64,000 bases of DNA from UBA3941 sp002385665 (GCA_050949255.1 JBMNFJ010000017.1:62001-126000); one strand, 5' to 3'. Shown: positions 8,552 through 17,849, counted from the stretch's first letter. The notes: generated from the sequence alone by a model not told the origin. Numbers and translations: made by a program.

Positions 8552-9548
8552 ACACGTCACGCAACCTTTCCCGTATGGTATCGGTAGGCATGTTATTGAT
8601 CTTTCCCACCATAATTATTCGGATTATCCTTATCTCATTTTCCTTGGCCAACAGGTAGCCAATAATGGGCTCTATCCCACCGGGGTTCCACCTGGCAGCC
8701 CTGACAAAGCCCAGCAAAAAATCGTCCATAAGCCGCTCATACGTGGACAATGAGCCTGTATTTATATATTCCTCTACGCCCTTTACTACCACCTGGCCAT
8801 ACTTTGAATCCCTTAGCCTAAGTACAAAATCCTCAATAGGCTCCTCCATGACATCTAAAAAGAAGTCCTCGCCCATGTCATGGCTGGGAAGGAGTAAACC
8901 CTTTAAGAATTCAAAGGTTTCGCCAAGTTTTCTGACCCGCAGAAAGGATCTTATATTGATAAGGTCCGCCTGCATCCTGAAGTAATCCAGGGCAAAGCTG
9001 CACTTCTTTTCCTCACAAACGTCAAATATGTGCTGGTACATGGCCTTGTCCAGGATTGTTCCTATTCTCCGAGGATCCATCCTGGTATCCATAGCCTCTT
9101 CTATCTCCTCCACAGCCTTGGCCATATAGGAGGGCAGTCCCTGGTATTTCCTTTCTTCTATGGCCTCTTTCAGAGTATCCAAGGGGATGGTTCCCCCGGC
9201 CCCTATAAGTGGTTCCTCATTATTCCTTCCCAGGTACCTGCTCTTTAACAATACCTTCAGGTTGTGAAAATCATATTTTAAGAAAAACAATCTGGTTATG
9301 TCGGGATTGGGCGAAATGGTTTCAAAGAAATCGTAGATCCTTTGAACCTCATGGGACAGTAGCCTTTCATAGTCATGAGGACCGTCCAGCTCGGAGATGG
9401 AGGCGCCGTATTCAGTCTCTGCCAGAACCTTTAAGGCTTCCTCTGCCGACGAGGCTTCCACCATCCTGTCCACCCTGTCCCGGCCTATAAGCTTGTTCTC
9501 AAGAGCAAAGATACGGGCGGATGCATATGGGTAACTCGGTAGCTGCAT
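8544..9548 (-). CDS. ntpC: V-type ATP synthase subunit C
   Basis: Socket subunit (related to eukaryotic V-ATPase d) that connects the central stalk to the membrane c-ring. 334 residues, all-helical, with the family N-terminus YPYASARIFALENKLIGRD and the LFFLKYDFHNLKVLLKSRY motif near residue 90. It lies 4 bp after subunit E and overlaps subunit F, in the standard order E-C-F. Confidence 0.94.
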   Translation of the reverse strand: MQLPSYPYASARIFALENKLIGRDRVDRMVEASSAEEALKVLAETEYGASISELDGPHDYERLLSHEVQRIYDFFETISPNPDITRLFFLKYDFHNLKVLLKSRYLGRNNEEPLIGAGGTIPLDTLKEAIEERKYQGLPSYMAKAVEEIEEAMDTRMDPRRIGTILDKAMYQHIFDVCEEKKCSFALDYFRMQADLINIRSFLRVRKLGETFEFLKGLLLPSHDMGEDFFLDVMEEPIEDFVLRLRDSKYGQVVVKGVEEYINTGSLSTYERLMDDFLLGFVRAARWNPGGIEPIIGYLLAKENEIRIIRIIMVGKINNMPTDTIRERLRDVYV

Positions 9549-9552
9549 ACTA

Positions 9553-10158
9553 TCACCCTTCCTCCTTGAAGAGAATCCTTGCCAGCTGAGATTCCACTTC
9601 GTCTCGGCTCATTCGAATGAGGGTCCCAAAGGTATTGTTAATTTCCATTCCTCCGGTCCTCAGGATAAATCCTCCATGGAATTCTTCCCTCCTGGGGGAC
9701 AGCTTAAGATCTCCCTTCCTGCCCCTGGCCTTTAACAGTGCATTTACTTCATCTACTATGCTTTGATCCAGCCTTCCCTCATCGGCCACGGAAAAGTATA
9801 CTTCTTCATGGCCCTGGGCGGCTTCCAGCAGCATTTGGGTTACTATTTGCCGGTATTCCTCCCGGGGCATTTTCATAATGGCTTCCTGGGCCTTTTCCAT
9901 GACATGGTCAATGAGCTCCTGTTTGGCGGCCAAAACCTCTTTTCTCATCTCCAGGCCTGCCATGGCCAACATTCTCCGCTTACGTTCCCTGGCCCTCTCG
10001 ATTGTTTCCTGGTAATATCTTTCATTTTCCTTTTCTACCTGTCCTGTCCTGTCTTCCTTTAAAGAGCGAGCCCTCTCCTGTGCTTCTTCAATAATGCGGG
10101 CAGCTTCAGCCCGGGCATCATTTAAAATCCTTTCGCTAATCCTGTCGATTCCGTTCAT
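9553..10158 (-). CDS. ntpE: V-type ATP synthase subunit E
   Basis: Peripheral stalk (stator) subunit that pairs with the H/G-type coiled-coil subunit. 201 residues: a charged helical N-terminal half (residues 1-100, rich in Glu/Arg/Ala) and a globular C-terminal domain ending in GTLIRMSRDEVESQLARILF. Start ATG lies behind AAGGAGTG. Positioned between K and C. Confidence 0.93.
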   Translation of the reverse strand: MNGIDRISERILNDARAEAARIIEEAQERARSLKEDRTGQVEKENERYYQETIERARERKRRMLAMAGLEMRKEVLAAKQELIDHVMEKAQEAIMKMPREEYRQIVTQMLLEAAQGHEEVYFSVADEGRLDQSIVDEVNALLKARGRKGDLKLSPRREEFHGGFILRTGGMEINNTFGTLIRMSRDEVESQLARILFKEEG

Positions 10159-10198
10159 GGCTCACACTCCTTAGCTTAATTAAGTTAATCCGGTACGA

Positions 10199-10669
10199 TT
10201 AGAGCTGGATCCCGTTTATCATCAAGATAGAAGCTAAGAGAGCAAGAACAGCGTAGGTTTCAACCATAACCGTCATGGTAAGGCCCTTACCGGAAGTCTC
10301 ACCCCTTTTAGCTACCATTGCGATGGCGGCCAGGGCTGTCCTCCCTTGGTAGATAGCGGACAGAAGTCCCATTATTGCAATGGGCATGCAAGCTGCAAAG
10401 AGCTGCCATCCCTGTGCAGTGGTGATAGGCACAGGTGTACCCAACAGGCCGATTTTACCCATAAGGATAAAGGCAATCAGCATTCCATAGATTCCCTGGG
10501 TTCCCGGCAGTGCCTGCAGCAATAACACGGAACCGAACTTATCGGGATCCTCGGCTACAACTCCCGCTGCAGCTTGTCCTGCCATAGCCACACCCAGGAC
10601 CGAGCCTATGCCTGCCAGGATTACCGCCAATGCGCCCCCGCTTATTGCTAAGATTAAACCTAATTCCAT
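10199..10669 (-). CDS. ntpK: V-type ATP synthase subunit K (proteolipid, Na+-type ligand set)
   Basis: Membrane rotor subunit, 156 residues with four membrane helices, i.e. a duplicated hairpin as in Enterococcus hirae NtpK. The residues that bind Na+ in NtpK (L61, T64, Q65, Q110, E139) all have counterparts: L54, T57 and Q58 in LPGTQGIYG, Q108 in SAIYQGR, and E137 in MVETYAVLA. One carboxylate per four helices is seen, in helix 4. The ion is therefore inferred to be Na+ rather than H+. Confidence 0.95.
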   Translation of the reverse strand: MELGLILAISGGALAVILAGIGSVLGVAMAGQAAAGVVAEDPDKFGSVLLLQALPGTQGIYGMLIAFILMGKIGLLGTPVPITTAQGWQLFAACMPIAIMGLLSAIYQGRTALAAIAMVAKRGETSGKGLTMTVMVETYAVLALLASILMINGIQL

Positions 10670-10724
10670 AAGAAATACCTCCTAGAAGTTGATGATTCTT
10701 ATATTATTTAACCTCAATAATATC

Positions 10725-12692
10725 CTATTTTTTAATATCCCTGTACTTTGTCCTCATGCCCAGGGGTTTAAACAGCCTGCCACCACCCTGGTAGAACTTT
10801 CCATAGAACTCAATATATTGAAGGCGGCTGGTATGGACGAAGGCGCCCAATACGTTTATGGCTATATTAAAGACATGACCGCCTATCAGCACAGCCGCAG
10901 CCAATATCCAGCCATACCATGTTTTACCCGCCATAATGCCCAGCTGGTTTATAACCGTCCCGATAACTCCGGTGGTCAGAGCCAGGGCGAACAGCCTGGA
11001 ATAGGAGAGGACATCGCTTAAAAATCCGGTTACATCGTATAGGCTAAGCAGTCCGGAAAAGAACTTGGCAAAAATATTGTCCTTATCCCTTCCCTGAGTC
11101 AACACGAGACCAACGGCTCCTACTATGGTCATGATCTTACCCACCTGGGAAAATGTCGGATCAAGACCGGCCATTCCGCCTGCCAGCCACAGTATAAGGC
11201 CTATATAGAATACGTACCAAAGACCCTGGTCAAATATGGCGTCTAAGATGCGCCCCTTGCGAATGTTAACATAGGCGTTAACCCCTATTCCTGCAAAGAT
11301 ATGGAGTACACCCATGGCGAAACAAAACACCAGCATCTTTATTGGTTCAGCCGAGGGATTAAACCAGAGGGGGGGTATGCCCAGGAGTTCTCCGGCGTTT
11401 CCAAACCACCCGCCAAAGATGGCACCCCATATAAAGGTAAAGATGCTTCCGATAAAAATAACGGAGACCAACTTTTTGGTGTTGTCCTTGGGTTTCATCT
11501 TTCTTAAAAACCAATAGGTCCCCAGGGCCATAATCAGGCCATACCCGGCATCCCCCATCATGATACCGAAAAATACGGCAAAAAACGGGGCCATTGCGGC
11601 ATTGGGATCCAGTTCCCTGGGATTTGGTGTACTATAAAGGTTCGTTACCATCTCAAAGGGCGAGACAAGGGGTGGATTGTCCAATGCTACGGGGAAATCC
11701 TCGTCTGGATCCGGATCCTGGAGCTTAATATAGATGTCTTTAAACTCCTTTCCAAGGGTTGTCACAAACTCATCCGACTGCTCTGCCGGCACCCATCCCT
11801 TTAATACAAAGGTACTGTGGGTCTTCTCCAAATTCTGTATAGCCCTGTACCTGTCCAGTTCTATAAGAAGGGCATCGTATAGGAGCTCCAACTGGGGCCT
11901 TAGATCGGTAAACTCGATTATTTCTCCAACGATATCGTCCCTGGACCTTGAAATTTCCCTAAGTTCTTCCCTGGAACCGGCTACTATTCTTTGGGCAGTC
12001 CCGCTAAATCCCCCGAAGCTTGTTCTGTTAAAGGCAAACTCATTGAGTATGGATTGTACATCCCCTTCCAGGGACTTGTGATAAACAATAAAAAAACAGG
12101 TATCCTCCCTGGTTTCACCCAGTTCCTGCACAAATATAGGCTCCTCAGCCAAGGCATCTATAGCGTCCAAAAATCTATGTACAGCACCCCTGTCCACGGT
12201 GCCTGCAATAACCCTGGTTGTCAGGGTATCCTCTATCCTGTCCAAGGGGATGTCCAAAGACATCCAGGGCTCCATTTGGCCAATGGTACTGTATAGCCTG
12301 TTTTCCCTGAGGGCCAATTCACTGAGTTCTTCTTCCAGGCTCCTGCATTGATCGGCAATTTTCAGGATCTCATCCCGGGAATCCAGAGTTTCCAGGAGTT
12401 CACGGGCTTCGACCTGGGGCTTTACATCGAAGATTCCCCTCTTAAGGGGCTTATACCTATTGAAAAGTTCCAAGGTAAATTCCAGTTTGGACAGCTGGGC
12501 TTCCGCCTCCGCCATAGCCCTTAGATCCTCTTCCCAGACCATATCCAGGGTTTCTTCCCCGTCCTGTCCCTCACCCTGCTCTTCGATGCCCATAATTTCA
12601 AGATTTCCCATGGATTGGATAGCTTTTAAGATGTCCTCTTTCTCATCCTGCATCCCGACCAGGATAACCTTCTTCATCTCAATTACGGCCAT
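10725..12692 (-). CDS. ntpI: V-type ATP synthase subunit I
   Basis: Stator membrane subunit that forms the ion half-channels with the K ring (equivalent to subunit a). 655 residues: a long soluble N-terminal part with coiled coils (about 1-340), then a membrane part starting near AMAPFFAVFFGIMMGDAGYG with about seven to eight helices. Conserved SYSRLFALAL in the sixth or seventh helix carries the arginine facing the rotor carboxylate. Overlaps the 3' end of the H-type subunit by 14 nt. Confidence 0.95.
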   Translation of the reverse strand: MAVIEMKKVILVGMQDEKEDILKAIQSMGNLEIMGIEEQGEGQDGEETLDMVWEEDLRAMAEAEAQLSKLEFTLELFNRYKPLKRGIFDVKPQVEARELLETLDSRDEILKIADQCRSLEEELSELALRENRLYSTIGQMEPWMSLDIPLDRIEDTLTTRVIAGTVDRGAVHRFLDAIDALAEEPIFVQELGETREDTCFFIVYHKSLEGDVQSILNEFAFNRTSFGGFSGTAQRIVAGSREELREISRSRDDIVGEIIEFTDLRPQLELLYDALLIELDRYRAIQNLEKTHSTFVLKGWVPAEQSDEFVTTLGKEFKDIYIKLQDPDPDEDFPVALDNPPLVSPFEMVTNLYSTPNPRELDPNAAMAPFFAVFFGIMMGDAGYGLIMALGTYWFLRKMKPKDNTKKLVSVIFIGSIFTFIWGAIFGGWFGNAGELLGIPPLWFNPSAEPIKMLVFCFAMGVLHIFAGIGVNAYVNIRKGRILDAIFDQGLWYVFYIGLILWLAGGMAGLDPTFSQVGKIMTIVGAVGLVLTQGRDKDNIFAKFFSGLLSLYDVTGFLSDVLSYSRLFALALTTGVIGTVINQLGIMAGKTWYGWILAAAVLIGGHVFNIAINVLGAFVHTSRLQYIEFYGKFYQGGGRLFKPLGMRTKYRDIKK

Positions 12693-13008
12693 AGTCTTTC
12701 ACGATCCTCCCCACTACAAAAGAAACCGCCTCATCCAGATTGGCCTCAGCTTCTGTCCTCAGTTTGGAAATCAGGGCCTTATTGTCTTCTCTTAGAGCTT
12801 CTATTTCCTCTTTTGCCTGGATCTCCGTCTCAGCCATCAGCTTGTTTCCCTGCTCAATGGTTTCCCTGCGGAGATTACGGGCCAGCTCTTCCGCCTCGTC
12901 CTGAGCTCTGCTTAAAATCTTTCTGGCTTCCTCTTGAGCTTCCTTCCTGATCTCCTCGGCCCGGGCTTCCGCCGCCCTTATTCTATTCAAAACCTCCATA
13001 GAAGACAT
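12679..13008 (-). CDS. V-type ATPase H/G-like peripheral stalk subunit
   Basis: About 109 residues, nearly all a charged coiled coil (RIRAAEARAEEIRKEAQEEA onward) ending in SFVVGRIVKDYGRN. It fits the small stator partner of subunit E (called H in archaea, G or NtpF in other schemes). ATG at 13008 is 8 nt behind AGGAG and is preferred to the longer reading starting at 13056, which would overlap upp. First gene of the ATPase operon, just after upp. Confidence 0.85.
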   Translation of the reverse strand: MSSMEVLNRIRAAEARAEEIRKEAQEEARKILSRAQDEAEELARNLRRETIEQGNKLMAETEIQAKEEIEALREDNKALISKLRTEAEANLDEAVSFVVGRIVKDYGRN

Positions 13009-13030
13009 TCTACCAGCTCCTAAGTATATA

Positions 13031-13660
13031 TCATTTGGTACCGAAAAGTCTGTCACCGGCGTCTCCCAAACCTGGTACTATGTATCCATGATCATTTAAA
13101 CATTTATCCACAGCTGCCACAAAGATGTTAACATCGGGATGGTCCTTCCTTATCCTTTCAATACCCTCCGGTGCTGCAACCAAACAGACCAGTTTTATAT
13201 TTCCTACTCCCCTTTTCTTTAGGAAGGTTATAGCCGCAGAAGCCGATCCTCCAGTAGCCAGCATGGGATCTACGACGATTAAATCCCTCTCCCCTATGTC
13301 CACTGGGAGCTTGCAATAGTATTCTATGGGTTCCAAGGTCTCCGGATCACGATATAGGCCTATATGCCCTACCTTGGCAGCCGGAATCAGCCTCAGCATC
13401 CCGTCTACCATCCCCAATCCTGCCCTTAGGATAGGCACGATGGCCACTTTCTTTCCGGATATTATCTTTGCTGTGGTGGGCCCTATGGGCGTCTCTATTT
13501 CTACCTCCTCCAAGGGTAGATCATGGGTGACTTCATAACCCATCAGGAGGGCTAACTCCTCCACCAACTCGCGGAATTCCTTTGAACCCGTATCTTTATT
13601 TCGAATTAAGCTCAGTTTGTGCTGAATCAGAGGATGATCAATGATTTTCACATTTGACAT
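13031..13660 (-). CDS. upp: Uracil phosphoribosyltransferase
   Basis: Pyrimidine salvage: uracil + PRPP to UMP. 209 residues, standard length. PRPP-binding motif DPMLATGGSASAAI lies near residue 131; the uracil-binding C-terminal segment is GYIVPGLGDAGDRLFGTK. Start ATG behind AGGAGG. Its stop is only about 20 bp before the ATPase operon, as upp precedes the ATPase operon in Bacillus, so the ATPase genes may be read from a promoter upstream of upp. Confidence 0.97.
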   Translation of the reverse strand: MSNVKIIDHPLIQHKLSLIRNKDTGSKEFRELVEELALLMGYEVTHDLPLEEVEIETPIGPTTAKIISGKKVAIVPILRAGLGMVDGMLRLIPAAKVGHIGLYRDPETLEPIEYYCKLPVDIGERDLIVVDPMLATGGSASAAITFLKKRGVGNIKLVCLVAAPEGIERIRKDHPDVNIFVAAVDKCLNDHGYIVPGLGDAGDRLFGTK

Positions 13661-13787
13661 CTTCTATTCCTCCTTCTCCTATGTAGATATGCAAAAATCG
13701 ACAAGTAATGATTCCCTAAAATATTATTTCTTATTATATACTTTTAAATTGTCCCATGCAACTTTATTTGCACTGTATATATTCTCC

Positions 13788-14258
13788 TTATAATCTTTCC
13801 AAAAGCCTTTGAAGGGCCTCTTTTATCTCCATGGCACTTCTGCGGTAAACCTCAACCGAACCTCCAAAGGGATCGTCAATATCCAAATCCCCGGCCTTGG
13901 CAGCGTCCTCATCGGTATATTCCTTTAGGGTAAAGGTCTTTTCCCTGGCTCCCGGATCCATAACCCTGATAAAGTCCCTATGGCCTTCGGTCATGGTAAG
14001 GATCAGGTCCGCCCGGTCAATCATATCCTGGGTCAACTGCCGGGCCCTATGTTGGGATAGGTCGATGCCCAGCTCCTCCATGGCCTTTATGGCATTGAGA
14101 CTGGCCCTGTCCCCCTCCCTGGCAGATATCCCAGCGGAAGCAGCATCAAGGTCTGCCAATTTTCCCATGCCGGAACTCTTTACGAGGCGCCGAAACAGGG
14201 CTTCTGCCATGCTGCTTCTGCAGGTATTGCCGGTGCATACAAATAGCAAGTTTTTCAT
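13788..14258 (-). CDS. ywlE: Low-molecular-weight phosphatase, YwlE-like (probable protein-arginine phosphatase)
   Basis: 156 residues of the LMW protein-tyrosine phosphatase fold. Active-site loop C8-TGNT-C13-R14-S15 is at the N-terminus and the general-acid region is DIDDPFGGSVEVY. Thr12 in the loop corresponds to Thr11 of Bacillus YwlE, the residue that gives phosphoarginine selectivity, where tyrosine phosphatases have a bulkier residue. Position near sua5 and upp matches Bacillus ywlE. No strong ribosome-binding site is seen before the ATG. Confidence 0.88.
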   Translation of the reverse strand: MKNLLFVCTGNTCRSSMAEALFRRLVKSSGMGKLADLDAASAGISAREGDRASLNAIKAMEELGIDLSQHRARQLTQDMIDRADLILTMTEGHRDFIRVMDPGAREKTFTLKEYTDEDAAKAGDLDIDDPFGGSVEVYRRSAMEIKEALQRLLERL

Positions 14259-14325
14259 TGTATTTTTTCAACTCCTTGTGCATAAATTTTTCACCACTGC
14301 CATACTCCCGGGCGGATCTCCTTCC

Positions 14326-15390
14326 CTACTGGGTGGTATCTACCACTTGAAATCCAGCCGCCCTAATCATCCGGTTCATAATGGCAAGGCCTTCTTCCTT
14401 CTCTTCCACCCATTCAGCTAATATTATGTCCACACCCGCCTTGTCGAATTCTCTCAAGGAAGTATAGAGTCCCGTGGCTATGGTAGCGGGCTCCTCTCGG
14501 CTGCCCATGCTGACAATCCTGCCTTGGCCATAATGGTGTATGGTCTCATCCGTAGCTAATATGCCCACTTTAAGACCACGGCCAAGGTATTTATCCAGAG
14601 CCTCATTTATCTTGTCCGCCATCCTCTTTAAGCTGGAACCCTTAAATATGATGACCTGGGCCCTGGGGGCGTAGTGCTTATACTTCATACCCGGCGACCT
14701 GGGGCTGTGTCGGGGATCGGCCGGTTTTAGAATGGATTCATCCAAGTCAACATGGCCTAACACCTCTTTAAGCATCCCGGGGGTAATACCTCCGGGTCTT
14801 AAGATGACAGGATTTTCGCCGCTCATATCCAGAACCGTGGATTCCAGCCCCACCTGGCAGGGATAGATCCCATCCAATATCATGGGAATGGCACCGGATA
14901 GGTCTTCCAATACATGTTGAGCCATGGTGGGACTAAGCCTTCCGGAAGTATTGGCACTGGGGGCAGCAAGAGGGACCCCCGACCTTTCTATGAGGGCCAG
15001 GGCTATGGGATGGTTTGGCATGCGAAGGGCTACGGTGGTAAGGCCCGCCGTAGTCTCATGGGGTACTACTCCCGATTTCTTCAATATGATGGTAAGGGGG
15101 CCGGGCCAAAAGGCCTCAATCAGGGCATGAGTTTCAGGCGGCACCTCCAAAACCAGGGGTTCTATATCCTCCGCCTTTGATACATGCACTATCAAAGGAT
15201 TGTCGTTGGGCCTTCCCTTGGCCTTGAAAATCCTATCCACTGCTTGTCCATCCAGGGCGTTGGCTCCCAGACCATATACCGTCTCAGTAGGAAAGGCGAC
15301 CACTTGACCTTGCCTTATTAAGGCAGCCGCCTCGTCTATTGCCCAAAAATCCTTCTCTATATCCTTTATTCTATATACTTTAGTTTCCAA
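14326..15390 (-). CDS. ywlC: L-threonylcarbamoyladenylate synthase (Sua5/YwlC type)
   Basis: Makes threonylcarbamoyl-AMP from threonine, bicarbonate and ATP, the donor for t6A37 in ANN-decoding tRNAs. 354 residues: YrdC/TsaC catalytic domain (about 15-205, with SANTSGRLSPT) and the extra C-terminal Sua5 domain (about 225-345), so it is the long Sua5 form. Start is probably TTG at 15390 behind AAGGAG. Located between the ZIP gene and ywlE. Confidence 0.94.
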   Translation of the reverse strand: METKVYRIKDIEKDFWAIDEAAALIRQGQVVAFPTETVYGLGANALDGQAVDRIFKAKGRPNDNPLIVHVSKAEDIEPLVLEVPPETHALIEAFWPGPLTIILKKSGVVPHETTAGLTTVALRMPNHPIALALIERSGVPLAAPSANTSGRLSPTMAQHVLEDLSGAIPMILDGIYPCQVGLESTVLDMSGENPVILRPGGITPGMLKEVLGHVDLDESILKPADPRHSPRSPGMKYKHYAPRAQVIIFKGSSLKRMADKINEALDKYLGRGLKVGILATDETIHHYGQGRIVSMGSREEPATIATGLYTSLREFDKAGVDIILAEWVEEKEEGLAIMNRMIRAAGFQVVDTTQ

Positions 15391-15460
15391 TTCAATCTTT
15401 CTCCTTAGACAAACATGGGGATGAACGCAAGAAACACAGCGGGACCGTCCCCCTGTGTTC

Positions 15461-16219
15461 TTAAACGACTGAAATTATCAGAATACCTGCGATAATCCCG
15501 GCAATCAGCCCTATAGTTGAGCCTCTTCCTCCATGTAGCTCCCTTGATTCCGGGATCAAATCATTGCAAGTTATATACAGCATGGCTCCCCCGGCAAAGC
15601 CTAAACAGATACATATGAGCAGGGGGGAGATTTCGCCCAGCAGATAGCCTATCATTGCACCTATTCCCGTTGGAATCCCCGCGGCCAGGGCCGCAAGAAA
15701 GGCTTTGAAGGGGCCGGCTCCTCCTATTATCATAGGGGTAACCATGGCCACGCCCTCAGGTATATCGTGAAGGGCTATGATAAGGGCCAATTCCCAACCA
15801 TAGGACAACCTGGCAGTAAAACCCGAACCTATGGCCAGGCCCTCCGGTAGATTGTGCAGGGCTATACCAATTCCCACCAATATGCCTGTCTGTATATATT
15901 TGTTGGACGAATACCCGCTTTTTATTCTGCTCAGACGGGTATTGATAAATTCCTCGCAGAGTATGATAGCCACCACACCCAAGGCCGTCCCTAAGAGGCC
16001 GTAAAAAAGGCCTCCTATTTCAAAGGCCTCCGGTAACAGGTCAAAGCACACCACCGCTATCATGAGACCCGATGACAGGCTGAGCAGCATACTTAAGAAC
16101 CTTTTTCCCGGTCTTTCCAGGATGAAGGCCATTGCTCCACCCAATCCCGTTCCAATAATCCCTGCGCTGGCACCAATGATAGTGCTAAATAGAAAGTTTG
16201 ACAATATTAATTCCCCCAT
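15461..16219 (-). CDS. ZIP family divalent metal transporter
   Basis: 252 residues with about eight membrane helices. Two signature metal-binding motifs are present, HNLPEG in helix 4 and HDIPEG in helix 5, as in ZupT-like transporters that import zinc, iron or manganese; the substrate cannot be set from sequence. ATG at 16219 has no ribosome-binding site, while TTG at 16204 lies behind GGGGGAATTAATA and could be the true start. Confidence 0.9.
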   Translation of the reverse strand: MGELILSNFLFSTIIGASAGIIGTGLGGAMAFILERPGKRFLSMLLSLSSGLMIAVVCFDLLPEAFEIGGLFYGLLGTALGVVAIILCEEFINTRLSRIKSGYSSNKYIQTGILVGIGIALHNLPEGLAIGSGFTARLSYGWELALIIALHDIPEGVAMVTPMIIGGAGPFKAFLAALAAGIPTGIGAMIGYLLGEISPLLICICLGFAGGAMLYITCNDLIPESRELHGGRGSTIGLIAGIIAGILIISVV

Positions 16220-16317
16220 GAGTATTTTGATTTACTGTAACGACTGATACATATAATAAATCTTCCATAAATTCATATCCTTAGACAGGATCAGCCTTGT
16301 GCTTATTCAGAATCCGT
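16220..16317. other. Short gene-free spacer next to repeat B
   Basis: Together with the repeat and its right flank this makes a 477-bp gene-free stretch between prfA and the ZIP gene. Outside the repeat I see only unstructured AT-rich sequence. Confidence 0.5.
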
Positions 16318-16605
16318 CTCCACAAATCCATCCTCCCCAGTAGCTTTACTGATATGTCAAAATGCTTACATATAGCCAACTGAATTAGTGTGTGTAACGG
16401 TAATAGGCTATTGATAAGCGGATGACTTCATTGATTTGGTTAAGAAAACTTGGCTTATGGAATACAGAAAAGCCGTAGCTTAAGGCAGGACGCCTTAAGA
16501 GCTTCCTTCCGGCAGGACGCCGGATTGGAAGCGATAGGCTTTTCAAATGGAATAAGCCTTAGTTTTCTCCAAATCAATGTCGGAAGTAGCGATCAATAGC
16601 CATTA
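16318..16605. repeat. Intergenic repeat, long form, copy B
   Basis: Second 288-bp copy, same orientation as copy A. The core 16401-16605 (205 bp) is base-for-base identical to 8026-8230, and the 83-bp left flank differs at three positions. Same inverted ends and internal hairpins, no coding capacity. Lies upstream of the ZIP gene start and downstream of prfA. Confidence 0.9.
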
Positions 16606-16696
16606 CTTATATTAAGGAGTAGGTTACAGAACCAGCACAAGGGCATAATCGTATAATATCTATTAGATTGTATTCAGCGGAAGGGGTATCTATGAT

Positions 16697-17782
16697 TTAA
16701 CGGGAATTTGAGATTCCCTCTTCATTTTTCAGGCTCTCTGCCTGGTCCGTGGTTATGAGAGCGTCGATCATCTCGTCAAGGTCCCCGTCTAAAAAGCTGT
16801 CCAGTTTGTATAAGGTAAGCCCGATCCTGTGATCCGTTATCCTACCCTGGGGAAAGTTGTAGGTGCGGATCCGTTCACTCCTGTCGCCGGTTCCCACCTG
16901 GCTCTTTCTGGTCTCTGCATATTTGGCCATCTCCTCCTGCTGGGCCATGTCCAAAAGCCTGGCGCTGAGGATCTTCATAGCCTTTTCCCTGTTCTTATGC
17001 TGAGACTTCTCGTCCTGACAGGATACCACCAAGCCGGTGGGCAAGTGGGTTATCCTGACGGCGGAGTCAGTAGTATTTACGCTCTGTCCCCCATGGCCGG
17101 AAGATCTGAATACATCAATCCTCAGATCATTGGGATTTATTTCTATGTCCACTTCCTCAGCCTCTGGCAGAACCGCTACCGTAGCTGTGGAGGTATGGAT
17201 CCTGCCGCCGGATTCCGTGGTGGGAATCCTTTGAACCCGGTGTACCCCGCTCTCATACTTTAAGCGGCTATAGGCTCCCTGGCCTTCTATGATAAAGAAC
17301 AATTCCTTAACGCCACCTATATCCGTAAAGTTGGCGCTTAATACTTCACTCTTCCAGCCTTTGCGCTCCGCATAGCGGGTGTACATCCTGTATAGATCCG
17401 CAGCAAACAGAGCTGCCTCTTCGCCGCCGGCACCCCCTCGTATCTCAACTACGACATTTTTCTTGTCTCTGGGGTCGGTAGGTATAAGGAGTATCTTTAG
17501 TTTACGCTCCAGCTCCTCCCTCTTTGGAAACAGCTCCTCCAGCTCCAGTTCCAGCAGTTCCCGGAACTCGGGATCCGGTTTGTCCCGGAGCATCTCTTCC
17601 GCTTCCTCTATAGCCTCCGATACCCGGCGATACTCCCTGTAAACTGTAACTATTTCCTCTATCTCGGCATGTTCAATGACTAGCTTTTTCCATTCGTCTT
17701 GATTGCTGATAATATCAGGATCGGATATAGCTCGGTTTAACTCTTCGTATCTTTCCTCAATAAAATCAAGTTTATCTATCAT
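16697..17782 (-). CDS. prfA: Peptide chain release factor 1
   Basis: Recognises UAA and UAG and triggers peptide release. 361 residues, standard length. The release motif GGQ is in SSGHGGQSVNTTDSAVR, and the stop-codon-reading tripeptide is PTT in QRIPTTESGGRIHTS, which fits the PxT pattern of RF1 and not the SPF of RF2. prmC, whose product methylates this GGQ glutamine, is the upstream neighbour. ATG behind AAAGGAG. Confidence 0.97.
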   Translation of the reverse strand: MIDKLDFIEERYEELNRAISDPDIISNQDEWKKLVIEHAEIEEIVTVYREYRRVSEAIEEAEEMLRDKPDPEFRELLELELEELFPKREELERKLKILLIPTDPRDKKNVVVEIRGGAGGEEAALFAADLYRMYTRYAERKGWKSEVLSANFTDIGGVKELFFIIEGQGAYSRLKYESGVHRVQRIPTTESGGRIHTSTATVAVLPEAEEVDIEINPNDLRIDVFRSSGHGGQSVNTTDSAVRITHLPTGLVVSCQDEKSQHKNREKAMKILSARLLDMAQQEEMAKYAETRKSQVGTGDRSERIRTYNFPQGRITDHRIGLTLYKLDSFLDGDLDEMIDALITTDQAESLKNEEGISNSR

Positions 17783-17849
17783 AGTGATGCTCCTTTAAAA
17801 TAAGCTTGTAAGAAGTCTCCCGCCAGTGAGAATGTGGACAGGAGATAAA

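Noticed and set aside
12679..13056. Longer start for the H/G-like ATPase subunit
   Set aside because: The extra 16 residues overlap upp, lack similarity to the coiled coil and have no ribosome-binding site; AGGAG precedes the ATG at 13008.
13696..13704. 0A-like TTGTCGAT upstream of upp
   Set aside because: One mismatch in the core region and no functional reason for Spo0A control of upp; likely chance.
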